Positions 16,835 to 26,033 of a stretch of 64,000 nucleotides of DNA are shown here, piece by piece. Position 1 is the first letter of the stretch. Each line of letters starts with the position of its first letter. The position numbers were made by a program, and so were the translations under genes. Source of the DNA: Paludibacteraceae bacterium (GTDB taxonomy: Bacteria; Bacteroidota; Bacteroidia; Bacteroidales; Paludibacteraceae); the NCBI GenBank assembly GCA_017464025.1, contig JAFUEI010000017.1, positions 1 through 64,000 on the forward strand, given 5' to 3'. The notes beneath the pieces were generated by a model. It saw nothing but the letters and a program-made list of their open reading frames with translations, was not told the DNA's origin and ran no database searches.

Positions 16835-17654
16835 TACTCGGTTTCCAGTCTTCGTAAGAGAGTTTGAAATCCTCAGCCCTGAGGCTGTCACCTTCCGCAT
16901 AGGCTTGCTGCGCCGCCTGCAGATAAAGGGATGCCACATGCTGCTGTATCCGCTGTTTGCGCTGTGGCCAGTCCGTGGCATCGGGTTGCATGGATTCAAG
17001 CAGACCTGCCAAGTCGTAGGCAAAAAGCGCTTCGTAGAGCAGGTCGGATTGCTCCACCTGCTGCAGGCGGTCCTCGCAACGGGCTGCCAACAGCGCTTTG
17101 TTGCTCTTGCGTTCGCCATCGGTCAGCAGAAATTCATTGAGAGCCGTGTTGTACCAAATTCCGGCCTCGTCGGCATCCAGACTGCGCATGGCCGCATCCG
17201 CCTTGGCAATGCAGAGGTTGAAGGCCCGCTGACGCTCATCATCGTAATGCCCGCTATAGTAGCCCGTCTCGGGTTGCCACACCCAGCTTTGGCGTGGGCC
17301 ATAGAGAGGCATCCGCACCACCCGCAGATTGGCATATATCTCATCCAGCAGGCGATACACCTCGCAACGCTCACGAGCCTGCTCCAGACTCTCCGGGTCG
17401 CTGAGTCGGTCAAGCCGCTCCTGCGTGCGCCGCATGGTGCGGTCCCAGTTGCGGTGGATGAAATCGACCGCCGCCCGATTGTCGCGGTCATAACCGAGAA
17501 TCACCGTTGCGGTATCCATAGCCTCCAGCAGTCTGCCGCCCCGTTGCAGCTTCTCCATCTGCACCGCTTTCACAAACAGCGAAGGCCTGTTCTCTTCTGC
17601 ACAGACAACAAGCGCACAGAGCGCCGTAACAAGTAGCAATAATGTCTTCTTCAT
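16779..17654 (-). CDS. secreted protein of unknown function
   Basis: 291 aa. Signal peptide MKKTLLLLVTALCALVVCA; the rest is predominantly helical and charged, with many DER/QQ segments, and has no family I recognise. It could be TPR-like (periodic A/L/Y spacing) but no clean repeat is visible. Its 3' end overlaps the SpoU gene by 56 nt. The promoter TAACTTTG ends 8 nt before the ATG, so the mRNA is nearly leaderless. Confidence 0.7.
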   Translation of the reverse strand: MKKTLLLLVTALCALVVCAEENRPSLFVKAVQMEKLQRGGRLLEAMDTATVILGYDRDNRAAVDFIHRNWDRTMRRTQERLDRLSDPESLEQARERCEVYRLLDEIYANLRVVRMPLYGPRQSWVWQPETGYYSGHYDDERQRAFNLCIAKADAAMRSLDADEAGIWYNTALNEFLLTDGERKSNKALLAARCEDRLQQVEQSDLLYEALFAYDLAGLLESMQPDATDWPQRKQRIQQHVASLYLQAAQQAYAEGDSLRAEDFKLSYEDWKPSNEETDNSTDGASDARAVP

Positions 17655-17662
17655 ACGCTATG

Positions 17663-17693
17663 CAAAGTTACATGTTTTTCTGCAAACCTGCAA
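17663..17693 (-). promoter_or_regulatory. promoter of 17654 gene (near-leaderless)
   Basis: On the minus strand, TAACTTTG (17670-17663) has TTG (17693-17691) 20 nt upstream. Only 8 nt separate the motif from the ATG. Confidence 0.65.
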
Positions 17694-17752
17694 CAGGTGT
17701 GCCAAAAGAGCATGGCATTGCATTTTTTGCGGGCCGGACAAGAGGGGAGCCG

Positions 17753-17784
17753 TTTGTGCAGGTAAAAAGAAATCCGTATCTTTG
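17753..17784 (+). promoter_or_regulatory. promoter of GH53 gene (near-leaderless)
   Basis: TTTG (17753-17756), 20 nt, TATCTTTG (17777-17784), then 8 nt to the ATG. Confidence 0.65.
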
Positions 17785-17792
17785 CAGCACTT

Positions 17793-18914
17793 ATGAAAAC
17801 GACTGCTTATCTTCTGCATTTTCCCGCCTTGCTGGTTTGCGCCTGCACGGCTATACTGTTTGGTGCCTGCACGGCTAAAACCGATGCTCCTGCCGGTTCG
17901 TTTGCCAGAGGTGCCGACCTGAGCTGGCTGAGCGAACAAGAGCGTGACGGAGTGAAATTCTACAACGACGAGGGCCGGGCTACCGAGTGCATCTCACTGC
18001 TCCGTTCGATGGGCATGAACGCCGTGAGACTGCGCGTATGGGTGAATCACGAAACGGGTTGGTGCAACAAAGCCGATGTGGTAGGCAAAGCCGTGAGAGC
18101 GGCCCGTCAAGGACAACGTATCATGATCGACTTCCACTACTCCGACAACTTCGCAGACCCCCAGCACCAGACTACGCCCGCAGCGTGGAGCGGCTACAGC
18201 TATGATATGCTGTGCGAAGCCGTGGCCGGACACACAAGAGATGTGCTCTACGCGCTGAAAGAAGCCGGTGTAAGGCCGGAATGGGTACAAATCGGCAACG
18301 AGACCCCGAACGGCATGCTGTGGCCGACGGGCAAACTGACCCGCAAGGAGGCTAACGAAGACGGCTGCTGGGAGCGATATGCAGGACTGACTCGGGCCGG
18401 ATATGAAGCGGCGAAAGAAGTGTTCCCGCGTACCTGTGTCATTGTGCATGTTGACAACGCTTACGAATACAGAGACTGGTTCTTCCGGAACATGATACAA
18501 TATGGCGGGAAGTTCGACATGATAGGTCTGAGCCACTACCCGATGATGAAACTATGGAGCGGGAAAGACTGGGAGGAGATGAACCGGCTGGCCGAACAAA
18601 ACATCCGCCGGCTGATACGGGAGTTTCATTGTCCGGTAATGGTGGCAGAGGTAGGAACCATGAATGGCGACGAGGAGTTGTCCGCCAAGGTGATGGAGGA
18701 CTTTGTAAGCAGAGCATGCCGGATTGACTCCTGCGCGGGCATATTCTATTGGGAGCCGCAATGCTATGGCGGCTGGAAACCTCGGGAATATGACGCCCTT
18801 GGCTGGGGACCGTACGATATGGGCTGCTTCACCGAAGATGGCCAACCGGCGGAAGCGCTGAAGATACTGCTCCGGCCGGAGACGAAAGATTGCACATTGC
18901 AGAAAAAGCAGTAA
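17793..18914 (+). CDS. arabinogalactan endo-beta-1,4-galactanase (GH53), lipoprotein
   Basis: 373 aa. The lipoprotein signal ends at the lipobox FGAC. The GH53 domain shows RGADLSWLSEQE, NAVRLRVWVNHETG, MIDFHYSDNFADP and TTPAAWSGY. The acid/base Glu lies in WVQIGNETPNGMLWP and the nucleophile Glu in VMVAEVGT. These enzymes cleave beta-1,4-galactan side chains of pectin. The pectinesterase 5 kb downstream acts on the same polymer. There is no SusC/SusD pair nearby, so it is not part of a canonical PUL in this window. Confidence 0.92.
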   Translation: MKTTAYLLHFPALLVCACTAILFGACTAKTDAPAGSFARGADLSWLSEQERDGVKFYNDEGRATECISLLRSMGMNAVRLRVWVNHETGWCNKADVVGKAVRAARQGQRIMIDFHYSDNFADPQHQTTPAAWSGYSYDMLCEAVAGHTRDVLYALKEAGVRPEWVQIGNETPNGMLWPTGKLTRKEANEDGCWERYAGLTRAGYEAAKEVFPRTCVIVHVDNAYEYRDWFFRNMIQYGGKFDMIGLSHYPMMKLWSGKDWEEMNRLAEQNIRRLIREFHCPVMVAEVGTMNGDEELSAKVMEDFVSRACRIDSCAGIFYWEPQCYGGWKPREYDALGWGPYDMGCFTEDGQPAEALKILLRPETKDCTLQKKQ

Positions 18915-18919
18915 CTTTG
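18890..18919 (+). promoter_or_regulatory. promoter before small ORFs
   Basis: TTG (18890-18892), 19 nt, TAACTTTG (18912-18919). It overlaps the end of the GH53 gene. Confidence 0.5.
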
Positions 18920-18943
18920 CAGCCGAAAGTTGCAAAGACGCGT

Positions 18944-19054
18944 ATGACCAATACCGATTTTTGGAAACATATAGAAACGATTATTGCCTAAGGGTTCGAC
19001 GCTTACGGGCTTAAACAATTGGAACAAATACGTCGTTTGAACGCAATGAAATAA
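18944..19054 (+). pseudogene. small ORF interrupted by in-frame TAA
   Basis: An ATG at 18944 opens MTNTDFWKHIETIIA, then a TAA. The same frame continues as GFDAYGLKQLEQIRRLNAMK before a second stop at 19054. The two halves read like one short helical protein split by a nonsense codon. It has its own promoter (18890-18919). The family is unknown. Confidence 0.4.
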
Positions 19055-19058
19055 GAAT

Positions 19059-19217
19059 ATGCAGAACTATTTATTTCAGGGAGGCTTGTTTATCAACGAT
19101 TTTCACCGCTCGAACAGCATGGCTGCACAGCGGGAGGTCGCAATCATGTCATTGCATCCTTACTCGCGGGAGCAGGTATTGACCCAAGTAGCCTCTCTGC
19201 ACCGAAAGAATAAATAG
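19059..19217 (+). CDS. hypothetical 52-aa protein
   Basis: This ATG-started frame begins MQNYLFQGGLFINDFHR and ends with a basic tail. It follows the interrupted ORF by 4 nt, so both may be parts of one transcript or one decayed gene. No family is recognised. The frame is short and could be chance. Confidence 0.3.
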   Translation: MQNYLFQGGLFINDFHRSNSMAAQREVAIMSLHPYSREQVLTQVASLHRKNK

Positions 19218-19368
19218 TTTTTCCGCATCAACACACCCCAACTCAAACTCAGTGGCATTCGCCAATTAACAACAGAGATAGAATTTATAACAGAATAAAT
19301 AAAATCCGCCTATGACAAAAAACAATTAAAAGGCAATACACATAACTTATAGCGTTGCGCTGAAACTT

Positions 19369-19500
19369 GGATTCTTGAAAAGCCGGACACTTGACAAGGA
19401 TTACATTTCCGAGAACAAAGCACGATGCTCACGTCTTTCAGCGTGGGCTTTGTTCGATAAATAGGAAATGTAAGGTAGTCCGGTAAATCCTCAAGAATCC
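19369..19500 (+). ncRNA. rod-like structured RNA candidate
   Basis: Four nested stems fold 132 nt into one irregular rod: GGATTCTTGA/TCAAGAATCC (19369-19378 with 19491-19500), GCCGGAC/GTCCGGT (19382-19388 with 19478-19484), TTACATTTCC/GGAAATGTAA (19401-19410 with 19464-19473) and GAACAAAGC/GCTTTGTTC (19413-19421 with 19447-19455). A T-tract at 19526-19533 follows on the plus strand. The shape recalls 6S-type RNAs, but no conserved sequence was recognised and no clear promoter was found. A MITE-like inverted repeat is the alternative. Confidence 0.55.
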
Positions 19501-19620
19501 TGTTGAAGCGATACGAAGTACCGCGCTTTTTTTATGTGCCTACAATGCAACCTGAGGGTACTTTACGGAGTCTGCCGAAAATCCGATGAAGAGTAGGTAT
19601 TATTACAACACAACACATTT

Positions 19621-20820
19621 ATGAAGATTAAAACGTTTGCAGCCATAGCATTTATGGCCATCTTATCCATCTTTCAGTTCTCATCATGCACGTCCAATGA
19701 TGTAGATCTTACTCAGTACACCGACAACACCGAACTCTGGCCGGCCTACAGCAATGGCAAGTACGGGTATATCAACAGGAAAGGCACATTCGTTATTCCT
19801 GCCCAATATGACTACGCCAGCAGTTTTTCTTGCGGGTATGCGATGGTCCATCTGAATGGACGGGGCATGTTTATTGCCCCCAACGGAAAACTACAGAATA
19901 CCCCGTCATTTGATTATGCATGTGATTTTTGGAATAATTATGCTATCGTCACGGCGAATGGCCAGTATGGCCTGTTGGATAAGAATTTCGAATATGCCCT
20001 TCAGCCCATTTATTACTCCATTAGCGGCGCGGGAAGAAACGGTTTAGTACCGGTACAATTATCGAAGGGAGATAAATGGGGCTATAGGAATACACAGGGA
20101 GAAAACAAGATTCCCGCAATCCATGACGACGCAGACCCGTTTGTAGGTGATTATGCCTCTGTACAGGTAGGCGACTGTGAGGGCATCATTAACTCCAATG
20201 GCGAATACATTATTCAGCCTATTTTTTATTCGGTGAGACCATTAGGCAACAATCGCTTTTTATTCTATACAGAACATCGTTATACGGATAATACAGGCAT
20301 AGTTTGGCATGAGCCGGATGGATGCGGGCTGTTGGATGAAAAGGGACAGATTGTATTAAACTCCAATATATATCGGGATTTTTGTTCGGATGTCCAATAT
20401 GTCAAATGGAGTCTTCTGCCTGCCATTAACAACAGTGAGAAAGTAGGCTATTTGGATAAAGACGGGAATGTAGTCATTTCCTTCCAATTCGATGAAGCTT
20501 ATATTTTCAATGAAGGGTATGCCTGTGTCACACTCAATGATATAGACATGATAATTGATGAAAAAGGCACTATTGTTCTTCAGTTGGCAAAAGGGGAACA
20601 TTTTGCTACGGGCTTTATCCATAACGGACTTACTTTAACACAGAAAAATGATACATACTACTACAAAGACATTAAGGGGAATGTGATATATACATGGACG
20701 GAGCCAACAAGTCCGAATGCTCCTAATGCTCCTGCAAGGGAAAACCGCAACTACCAATCATTGAGAGAAAAAAACAGACATGCACGAAATCCTCTCATCT
20801 ATTATTTAGGCAAGGAATAA
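19621..20820 (+). CDS. WG-repeat lipoprotein
   Basis: 399 aa. The lipoprotein signal ends at FSSC. The body is a chain of WG-type beta repeats, each about 45 aa, with units like GKYGYINRKGTFVIPAQYDYA, NGQYGLLDKNFEYALQPIY, GDKWGYRNTQGENKIPAIHD and KVGYLDKDGNVVISFQFD. WG proteins are thought to be surface or periplasmic binding scaffolds, and no specific ligand is evident. Codon use is AT-richer than the neighbours, and a structured-RNA candidate lies just upstream, so the locus may be acquired. Confidence 0.85.
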   Translation: MKIKTFAAIAFMAILSIFQFSSCTSNDVDLTQYTDNTELWPAYSNGKYGYINRKGTFVIPAQYDYASSFSCGYAMVHLNGRGMFIAPNGKLQNTPSFDYACDFWNNYAIVTANGQYGLLDKNFEYALQPIYYSISGAGRNGLVPVQLSKGDKWGYRNTQGENKIPAIHDDADPFVGDYASVQVGDCEGIINSNGEYIIQPIFYSVRPLGNNRFLFYTEHRYTDNTGIVWHEPDGCGLLDEKGQIVLNSNIYRDFCSDVQYVKWSLLPAINNSEKVGYLDKDGNVVISFQFDEAYIFNEGYACVTLNDIDMIIDEKGTIVLQLAKGEHFATGFIHNGLTLTQKNDTYYYKDIKGNVIYTWTEPTSPNAPNAPARENRNYQSLREKNRHARNPLIYYLGKE

Positions 20821-20871
20821 CATTCCGGCCTATACGCCTGCATATTGCAGTCTGACTCATTCAGACTTACG

Positions 20872-20906
20872 GCCTGCTCCCGCCATTCGCCCGAGCAGGC
20901 TTTTTT
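20872..20906 (+). terminator. terminator of WG gene
   Basis: GCCTGCTC/GAGCAGGC stem (20872-20879 with 20893-20900) followed by six T. Confidence 0.85.
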
Positions 20907-20971
20907 GCTTTTCCGGCGTTTTCCATACGCCGCACTTACGCCTCCTCTCCACAAGAAAAACGACGCCCCGC

Positions 20972-21002
20972 TTGAGTATCTCGCAAAAAACAAGTACCTT
21001 TG
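20972..21002 (+). promoter_or_regulatory. promoter of U32 gene
   Basis: TTG (20972-20974), 20 nt, TACCTTTG (20995-21002). Confidence 0.6.
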
Positions 21003-21051
21003 CAGCAGCATAAATCAAAGCATCGTGTACGATGTCAAGCATTAGAAACGA

Positions 21052-22740
21052 ATGAGCGGGAAAACGAAGATAGAACTGTTGAGTCCTGCCAAGAATCTAA
21101 CAGTCGGCAAGGCGGCTATCGATGCGGGGGCGGATGCCGTATATATAGGTGCTCCGCGTTTCGGGGCCCGTGCGGCGGCAGGCAACAGTGTGGCCGACAT
21201 CGCCGCGTTGTGCCGCTATGCACACGTGTTCGGAGCCAAGGTGTTGGTGACGGTAAACACCCTCATGTCAGATTCCGAGCGCAAAGCTGCGGCCCAGATG
21301 GCTTGGCAGTTGTATGAGGCAGGTGCCGATGCTCTGATTGTGCAAGACCTGCGGCTGTTGGAGGAGAATCTCCCACCCGTCAGGCTCCATGCAAGCACCC
21401 AGTGCGACAATCGGGCGGCGGTCGATGTGCTGGCTCGCGAGCGGGAGGGCTTCAAGCGCGTGGTGCTGGCCCGCGAACTGACCATTGAGGAAATAAAGGC
21501 TATACGGGCCCAAAGCGGAGTAGAACTCGAAGCCTTTGTCCACGGGGCCTTGTGCGTGAGCTATTCCGGCAGATGTTATATGTCGGAATATGTATGCGGC
21601 AGGAGTGCCAACCGCGGCAACTGTGCACAGATGTGCCGCCTCAAGTACGACCTGTTAGACCGTGACATGAACGAGTTGGTGCATCAAAAGCACGTACTCT
21701 CGCTGCGTGACCTTGACCGCAGCCGCCAACTCAGAGAACTACTCGGAGCGGGTGTGACGACGCTGAAGATAGAAGGCCGGCTGAAAGACGAAGCTTACGT
21801 AAGAAACATCACAGCCTACTACCGTCTGTTGTTGGACCGTCTGTTTGCCGAACCCGATTCGCCATGGCAGCGTGCATCAATGGGTAATATCTATCTGGAC
21901 TTCTCGCCCGACCCCGAAAAGACCTTCCACCGAAGCGGTACCGACTATTTCCTGCATGGCCGCACGCCGGACATGGCCAATTGGGAGACTCCGAAATCGA
22001 CAGGTGAATACGTCGGCCGCGTGACGAACATCGGGCGCAATTATATAGAGACCGACACGAACAAAGAGCTGCATAACGGCGACGGACTATGTTTCGGCGA
22101 CCGGGGTTTTCTTGTCAACCGCACGGAAAGGCAGCGCATCTACCCCAACCGCATGCCTGACATTACCATTGGGACAGCCCTCTACCGAAACTACGATATC
22201 CTGTTCCAGCAGGCACTGGAAAACAGCAAAACATGCCGGAAACTGCCGGTCAGCATCATGTTGGAAGAGACCGAGGACGGATTCTGCGTCAGCATTGGCA
22301 GTCACAGCCGCAGGTTTGTATGTGACAAGACACCGGCCCAAAATGCAGAACGTGCCGAGCAGACGGTGTGTAGCCAGTTGGGCAAATTAGGCGACACCCC
22401 CTATGAGGCTGCTGGCGTGAGTATCCGCTGGAGTCGGCCCTATTTCCTGCGGACCTCCGTACTGAACCAGTGGCGGCGCGAGACGCTGGAACAGATGCAG
22501 GAGGATACATGGGCAAACGAACCGGCAGGAGCATCGGAAACGGATGAGCGCATCAACACCATTCCCGAAGGCGCCCCGCTGATGACCTGCAGATATTGCA
22601 TCCTGCACGAGATGGGGATGTGCAGAAAACAGCGGACCGGCCAAACAGCCAAAGAGCCCGCCTATCTCAGACAAAGCGGCCGACTCTTTGCCCTGCATTT
22701 TGACTGCCAACGCTGCGAAATGCAAGTGCTCCCTGCCTAA
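21052..22740 (+). CDS. U32 family peptidase-like protein
   Basis: 562 aa. The TIM-barrel U32 domain begins ELLSPAKNLTVGKAAIDAG and has DAVYIGAPRFGARA, LHASTQCDN and VHGALCVSYSGRC. The Cys cluster CGRSANRGNCAQMCR follows near 185-200. The C-terminal region has a further Cys group (CRYCILHEMGMCRK, FDCQRCEM). Relatives include the P. gingivalis PrtC and the RNA-modifying RlhA/TrhP group, which need these cysteines. RNA hydroxylation is now the better-supported role for the family than proteolysis. It is transcribed alone. Confidence 0.85.
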   Translation: MSGKTKIELLSPAKNLTVGKAAIDAGADAVYIGAPRFGARAAAGNSVADIAALCRYAHVFGAKVLVTVNTLMSDSERKAAAQMAWQLYEAGADALIVQDLRLLEENLPPVRLHASTQCDNRAAVDVLAREREGFKRVVLARELTIEEIKAIRAQSGVELEAFVHGALCVSYSGRCYMSEYVCGRSANRGNCAQMCRLKYDLLDRDMNELVHQKHVLSLRDLDRSRQLRELLGAGVTTLKIEGRLKDEAYVRNITAYYRLLLDRLFAEPDSPWQRASMGNIYLDFSPDPEKTFHRSGTDYFLHGRTPDMANWETPKSTGEYVGRVTNIGRNYIETDTNKELHNGDGLCFGDRGFLVNRTERQRIYPNRMPDITIGTALYRNYDILFQQALENSKTCRKLPVSIMLEETEDGFCVSIGSHSRRFVCDKTPAQNAERAEQTVCSQLGKLGDTPYEAAGVSIRWSRPYFLRTSVLNQWRRETLEQMQEDTWANEPAGASETDERINTIPEGAPLMTCRYCILHEMGMCRKQRTGQTAKEPAYLRQSGRLFALHFDCQRCEMQVLPA

Positions 22741-22790
22741 CTGCAAACATTTTCCGCCGAAAAATGCACGTCACATCACAAAACATGCCT

Positions 22791-22798
22791 TAACTTTG
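22791..22798 (+). promoter_or_regulatory. promoter -7 element of pectinesterase gene
   Basis: TAACTTTG, 41 nt before the ATG. No clear TTG is seen at -33. Confidence 0.45.
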
Positions 22799-22839
22799 CA
22801 CTCTCAATAGACAACAACTCACCAAAAAACAACATACAC

Positions 22840-25800
22840 ATGAAAAAACTGACACTTTTGGTTGCCGCTCTGGCAACAATGACAGCTTACGCTCAGAAGG
22901 CTCAGGTATGGGACTTCGGTGCAGAACAACTGGACACGGACACGTATGAAAACATGCTGACCGTGGACGAAATCAACTCGTGGTATGGCTCCGCTATTAC
23001 AGCAGGAAGCACAGGGATTGACATCACCACTAATATCAGTGCCTCTACGGGTGTCAATCTGGTAATCAACGGTGACGGCAAGAAGCACCGCCTCCGCACC
23101 ACCAACACCCTGCTTACCCGCTATGACGAAAGATCGCTGAAAGATGCCAACGATGTTGTTTACACCGGTTATTTCTATTCCAACTCCGGCTCTAACACCA
23201 AGGTTTATATCGAGCAGACTTTCGAGGCGGGCGACAGGATTGACTACTATGTAGGCTCCAACGGAGGCAAAGAAACCTACGAGTTTCTCGCACCTAATGG
23301 CGACAAGAAGCAAGCCCTGTTTACGGCTACCAGCAAGATTGAATGCCTCACCTTCTATGCTACCGAGACCGGCAAATACCGCATCTACGGTTTGGACGAG
23401 AAGTTGGTCGTAGCCCGCATCGTGCGCACGCCGATGATACCGATGACGATGAAAGGCACCGTCACCACACCGACAGGCATGCCTACCGGTTGGCAGTTGG
23501 AGTTCACCGACCTCAACAGCAATGCCAAACTGACCGTCACCCCCAATATCGACGGCACCTACGAAGCCAAAGGCCTGGCTATGGGCTCCGAGTATAAGAT
23601 AACGTTGCTCAATGCCAACGGCTACGTCATCAGCTCGGCCGATGTGGTTTCCGCCGCTACCGACGGACAGGTGTTCGACCTGACGATAACGAAAATCGAT
23701 ATGGTGACCGTCAGCGGCACCATCGGCGGTCTGCCTGCCGAGCAGCTGGCCAAACTGAGCATCAGCTTCGTTATTCCCGAGGGCAAAGCCTATATTCCGG
23801 AATACACACTGAACGGCAACATCTTTACCATGGTTCTGGAGAAAAACACGCTGTACGATATTGTAGTCAACGGCATAAACGACTACCAGATTGACCCGAT
23901 ATTCAACAGCATCTATGCTACGGCAGACATGACCGATGTGACCATTCTCTTCACCCTGAAGCCTCAATATGACATCACCATCGTGCCGACAGGAGCAGGC
24001 GCAGCCGACCTCGCTGCCGCCAAATTCGTGTTTACCCGTTTGGACGATGAATACGTATATAGCTTCACCGGCATGAGCGGTATCACCCTGCGCGATGGTG
24101 TATATACCGTCAAGGTGACCGATAGCGGCATATACACCCAGATGCTGACCAGCAACCTGAAGGTGGACGGAGCTGCCACTACCAAGCAGATTGACTTCAC
24201 CGCCGACATCAACCGCTGGAACTTCTCCGATGCCGACTTCACCGGAGGAGGATATAGCGACACGAACACGGAATATACCTATAAAACGCTTGTCTTCAAA
24301 GGCGGTAAGTCGCACAACAACACATACCTCTATGCCGGCAACGGCTGCGAAGTGCAGGTGCCCGTAAAAGGCAATTCGATTGTTACCGTCAACGCTTGCT
24401 ACGAATACCATCTGTTTATCGGCGAGACCACGCTGGGCGACGCCAAAACCAACAGTACCAGCCAGGTGGATGCCCTGACCTACGCCTACAGCGGCCCTGC
24501 AGGCATTGTCACCATCAAGGCCACCGGCACGAGCTATATCAACAGCATTGAAGTGGCTCCCGTAGCAGAATACAAAGCAACCATTACCGTAGGCCCGGGC
24601 AAAGACTATGCCACCATCGGAGAAGCCATCGACGCTGTCGAGCAAATGAAACGCACCGCCGACCAGACCGTTACCATACTCATTGAGCCGGGCAACTACG
24701 AAGAGATGCTGCGCATTCATGCCGACAACATCATCCTGAAGAATGCAGCCGCCACACCCAGTCTGAGCGTCATGGACGGCGGTGTCAACATCAGCGAGAA
24801 CGCCGTACGTATCACATCCTACTACGGCCACGGCTACAACTACTACTCCATGGACAGCGACTACAAATGGGATGCCCGCACATTGGCTGTCAACAAAGAG
24901 AACGGCTACCACACCACCGTCAACACCGGCGGCAGCAGCACCACCTATTGGAACTCCACCGTTGTTGTCTATGGTAAGAACTTCACGGCGGAAGGCATCA
25001 TCTTCGAGAACTCCTACAACCAGTATATCTCCAAGAAAGAGAGCGAAGACATCGTAGTGGAAGGCACCGGCTCGAAGGGTGTCCGCCCCACCGACGAGGG
25101 CAATACCGCCGTGCAGAGCCGTGCGTTCCGTGAGCGCGCTTGTGCCATCGCCTTTGCCAAGGGCAGCGACCGCGGAATGCTGAAAGGCTGCCGCGTCATC
25201 AGCCGTCAGGACGCCATCTATGGCGACAACGGTGTACGCGTAGCTATCGATGGTGGCATACTGAACGGTGCATGCGACTACATCTTCGGCGGCATGACGC
25301 TCGCTGTACGCAAAGCGGAATTGGCGATGCTCGTCACTTCCGACAAGAACGATGTGGCTTACCTCACCGCCAGCAAATCGACGGCAAAAGAGCGCGGCTA
25401 CCTCTTCTGGGAGTGCAGCGTTACGTCCGCCAAGCCGGAAATCGACATGGTCGAGAGCGCTACCGCACAGCCCGGTCTGTGGGGTCGTCCGTGGGATGCC
25501 AATGCTGAGACCGTGTTCTATAACACCACTGTCGAAACGAACAACGGCGCCTCGCTGATAGCTCCCGAAGGTTGGGGCAACGGTCTGGTGGCCAGCGGCT
25601 CGCCGAGAAGCTATGAATACGGCACCGTGGAGAAAGCCGATGTCAACAACGCCGCGAAGCGCGTCAGCTGGGCAACGGTACTCACCGCACCAACCCTTCC
25701 CGACGGCACTGCCATCACGCTGTTCAACTTCACGAAAGGCACCGACGGCTGGAATCCCTTCAACGAGTCAACAACCGGCATCAGCAACATCAATACGCCC

Positions 25801-25893
25801 GCCAAAGAGGCACAGAAAGTAATGGTGAACGGCACCATCTACATCCTGCGCGACGGCAACTATTACACTTTGTTGGGAACAAAAGCCGAATAA
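22840..25893 (+). CDS. large secreted pectinesterase (CE8) with N-terminal beta domains
   Basis: 1017 aa. Signal peptide MKKLTLLVAALATMTAYA. Residues about 20-570 are beta-rich accessory domains. The CE8 beta-helix begins near VGPGKDYATIGEAIDAV (about 585) with PGNYEEMLRI. Catalytic-region motifs are SRQDAIYG, GACDYIFGG and GLWGRPWDA. The C-terminal tail (KVMVNGTIYILRDGNYYTLLG) resembles tails of many secreted Bacteroidetes proteins. The enzyme removes methyl esters from homogalacturonan outside the cell or at its surface, making pectin accessible. Bases 23540-23576 inside it are copied at 28.15 kb. Confidence 0.9.
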   Translation: MKKLTLLVAALATMTAYAQKAQVWDFGAEQLDTDTYENMLTVDEINSWYGSAITAGSTGIDITTNISASTGVNLVINGDGKKHRLRTTNTLLTRYDERSLKDANDVVYTGYFYSNSGSNTKVYIEQTFEAGDRIDYYVGSNGGKETYEFLAPNGDKKQALFTATSKIECLTFYATETGKYRIYGLDEKLVVARIVRTPMIPMTMKGTVTTPTGMPTGWQLEFTDLNSNAKLTVTPNIDGTYEAKGLAMGSEYKITLLNANGYVISSADVVSAATDGQVFDLTITKIDMVTVSGTIGGLPAEQLAKLSISFVIPEGKAYIPEYTLNGNIFTMVLEKNTLYDIVVNGINDYQIDPIFNSIYATADMTDVTILFTLKPQYDITIVPTGAGAADLAAAKFVFTRLDDEYVYSFTGMSGITLRDGVYTVKVTDSGIYTQMLTSNLKVDGAATTKQIDFTADINRWNFSDADFTGGGYSDTNTEYTYKTLVFKGGKSHNNTYLYAGNGCEVQVPVKGNSIVTVNACYEYHLFIGETTLGDAKTNSTSQVDALTYAYSGPAGIVTIKATGTSYINSIEVAPVAEYKATITVGPGKDYATIGEAIDAVEQMKRTADQTVTILIEPGNYEEMLRIHADNIILKNAAATPSLSVMDGGVNISENAVRITSYYGHGYNYYSMDSDYKWDARTLAVNKENGYHTTVNTGGSSTTYWNSTVVVYGKNFTAEGIIFENSYNQYISKKESEDIVVEGTGSKGVRPTDEGNTAVQSRAFRERACAIAFAKGSDRGMLKGCRVISRQDAIYGDNGVRVAIDGGILNGACDYIFGGMTLAVRKAELAMLVTSDKNDVAYLTASKSTAKERGYLFWECSVTSAKPEIDMVESATAQPGLWGRPWDANAETVFYNTTVETNNGASLIAPEGWGNGLVASGSPRSYEYGTVEKADVNNAAKRVSWATVLTAPTLPDGTAITLFNFTKGTDGWNPFNESTTGISNINTPAKEAQKVMVNGTIYILRDGNYYTLLGTKAE

Positions 25894-25894
25894 G

Positions 25895-25926
25895 TTTGCG
25901 TATATCAGAAATTAGTTGTAATTTTG
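25895..25926 (+). promoter_or_regulatory. promoter of rplS
   Basis: TTTG (25895-25898), 20 nt, TAATTTTG (25919-25926). It overlaps the end of the pectinesterase gene. Confidence 0.65.
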
Positions 25927-25956
25927 CACGCTTTTTGAGCGAAGTCTCTGGCTGTA

Positions 25957-25982
25957 GCAGGGCGCAGCATCAGATGCCCTGC
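25957..25982 (+). promoter_or_regulatory. hairpin in rplS leader
   Basis: GCAGGG/CCCTGC with an inner GCAT/ATGC stem and a CAG loop, within a roughly 100-nt leader. Ribosomal-protein leaders that bind the product are known for L19, and this may be one. Confidence 0.4.
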
Positions 25983-26033
25983 AGAAAGAATAGCGTACAC
26001 TTCGTTCGTTAACCCATTAATAATCGTACGACA

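Noticed and set aside
22819..24912. 697-codon open frame on the minus strand
   Set aside because: It lies entirely opposite the pectinesterase gene, which has signal peptide, promoter and catalytic motifs. GC-rich codon use opens long antisense frames.
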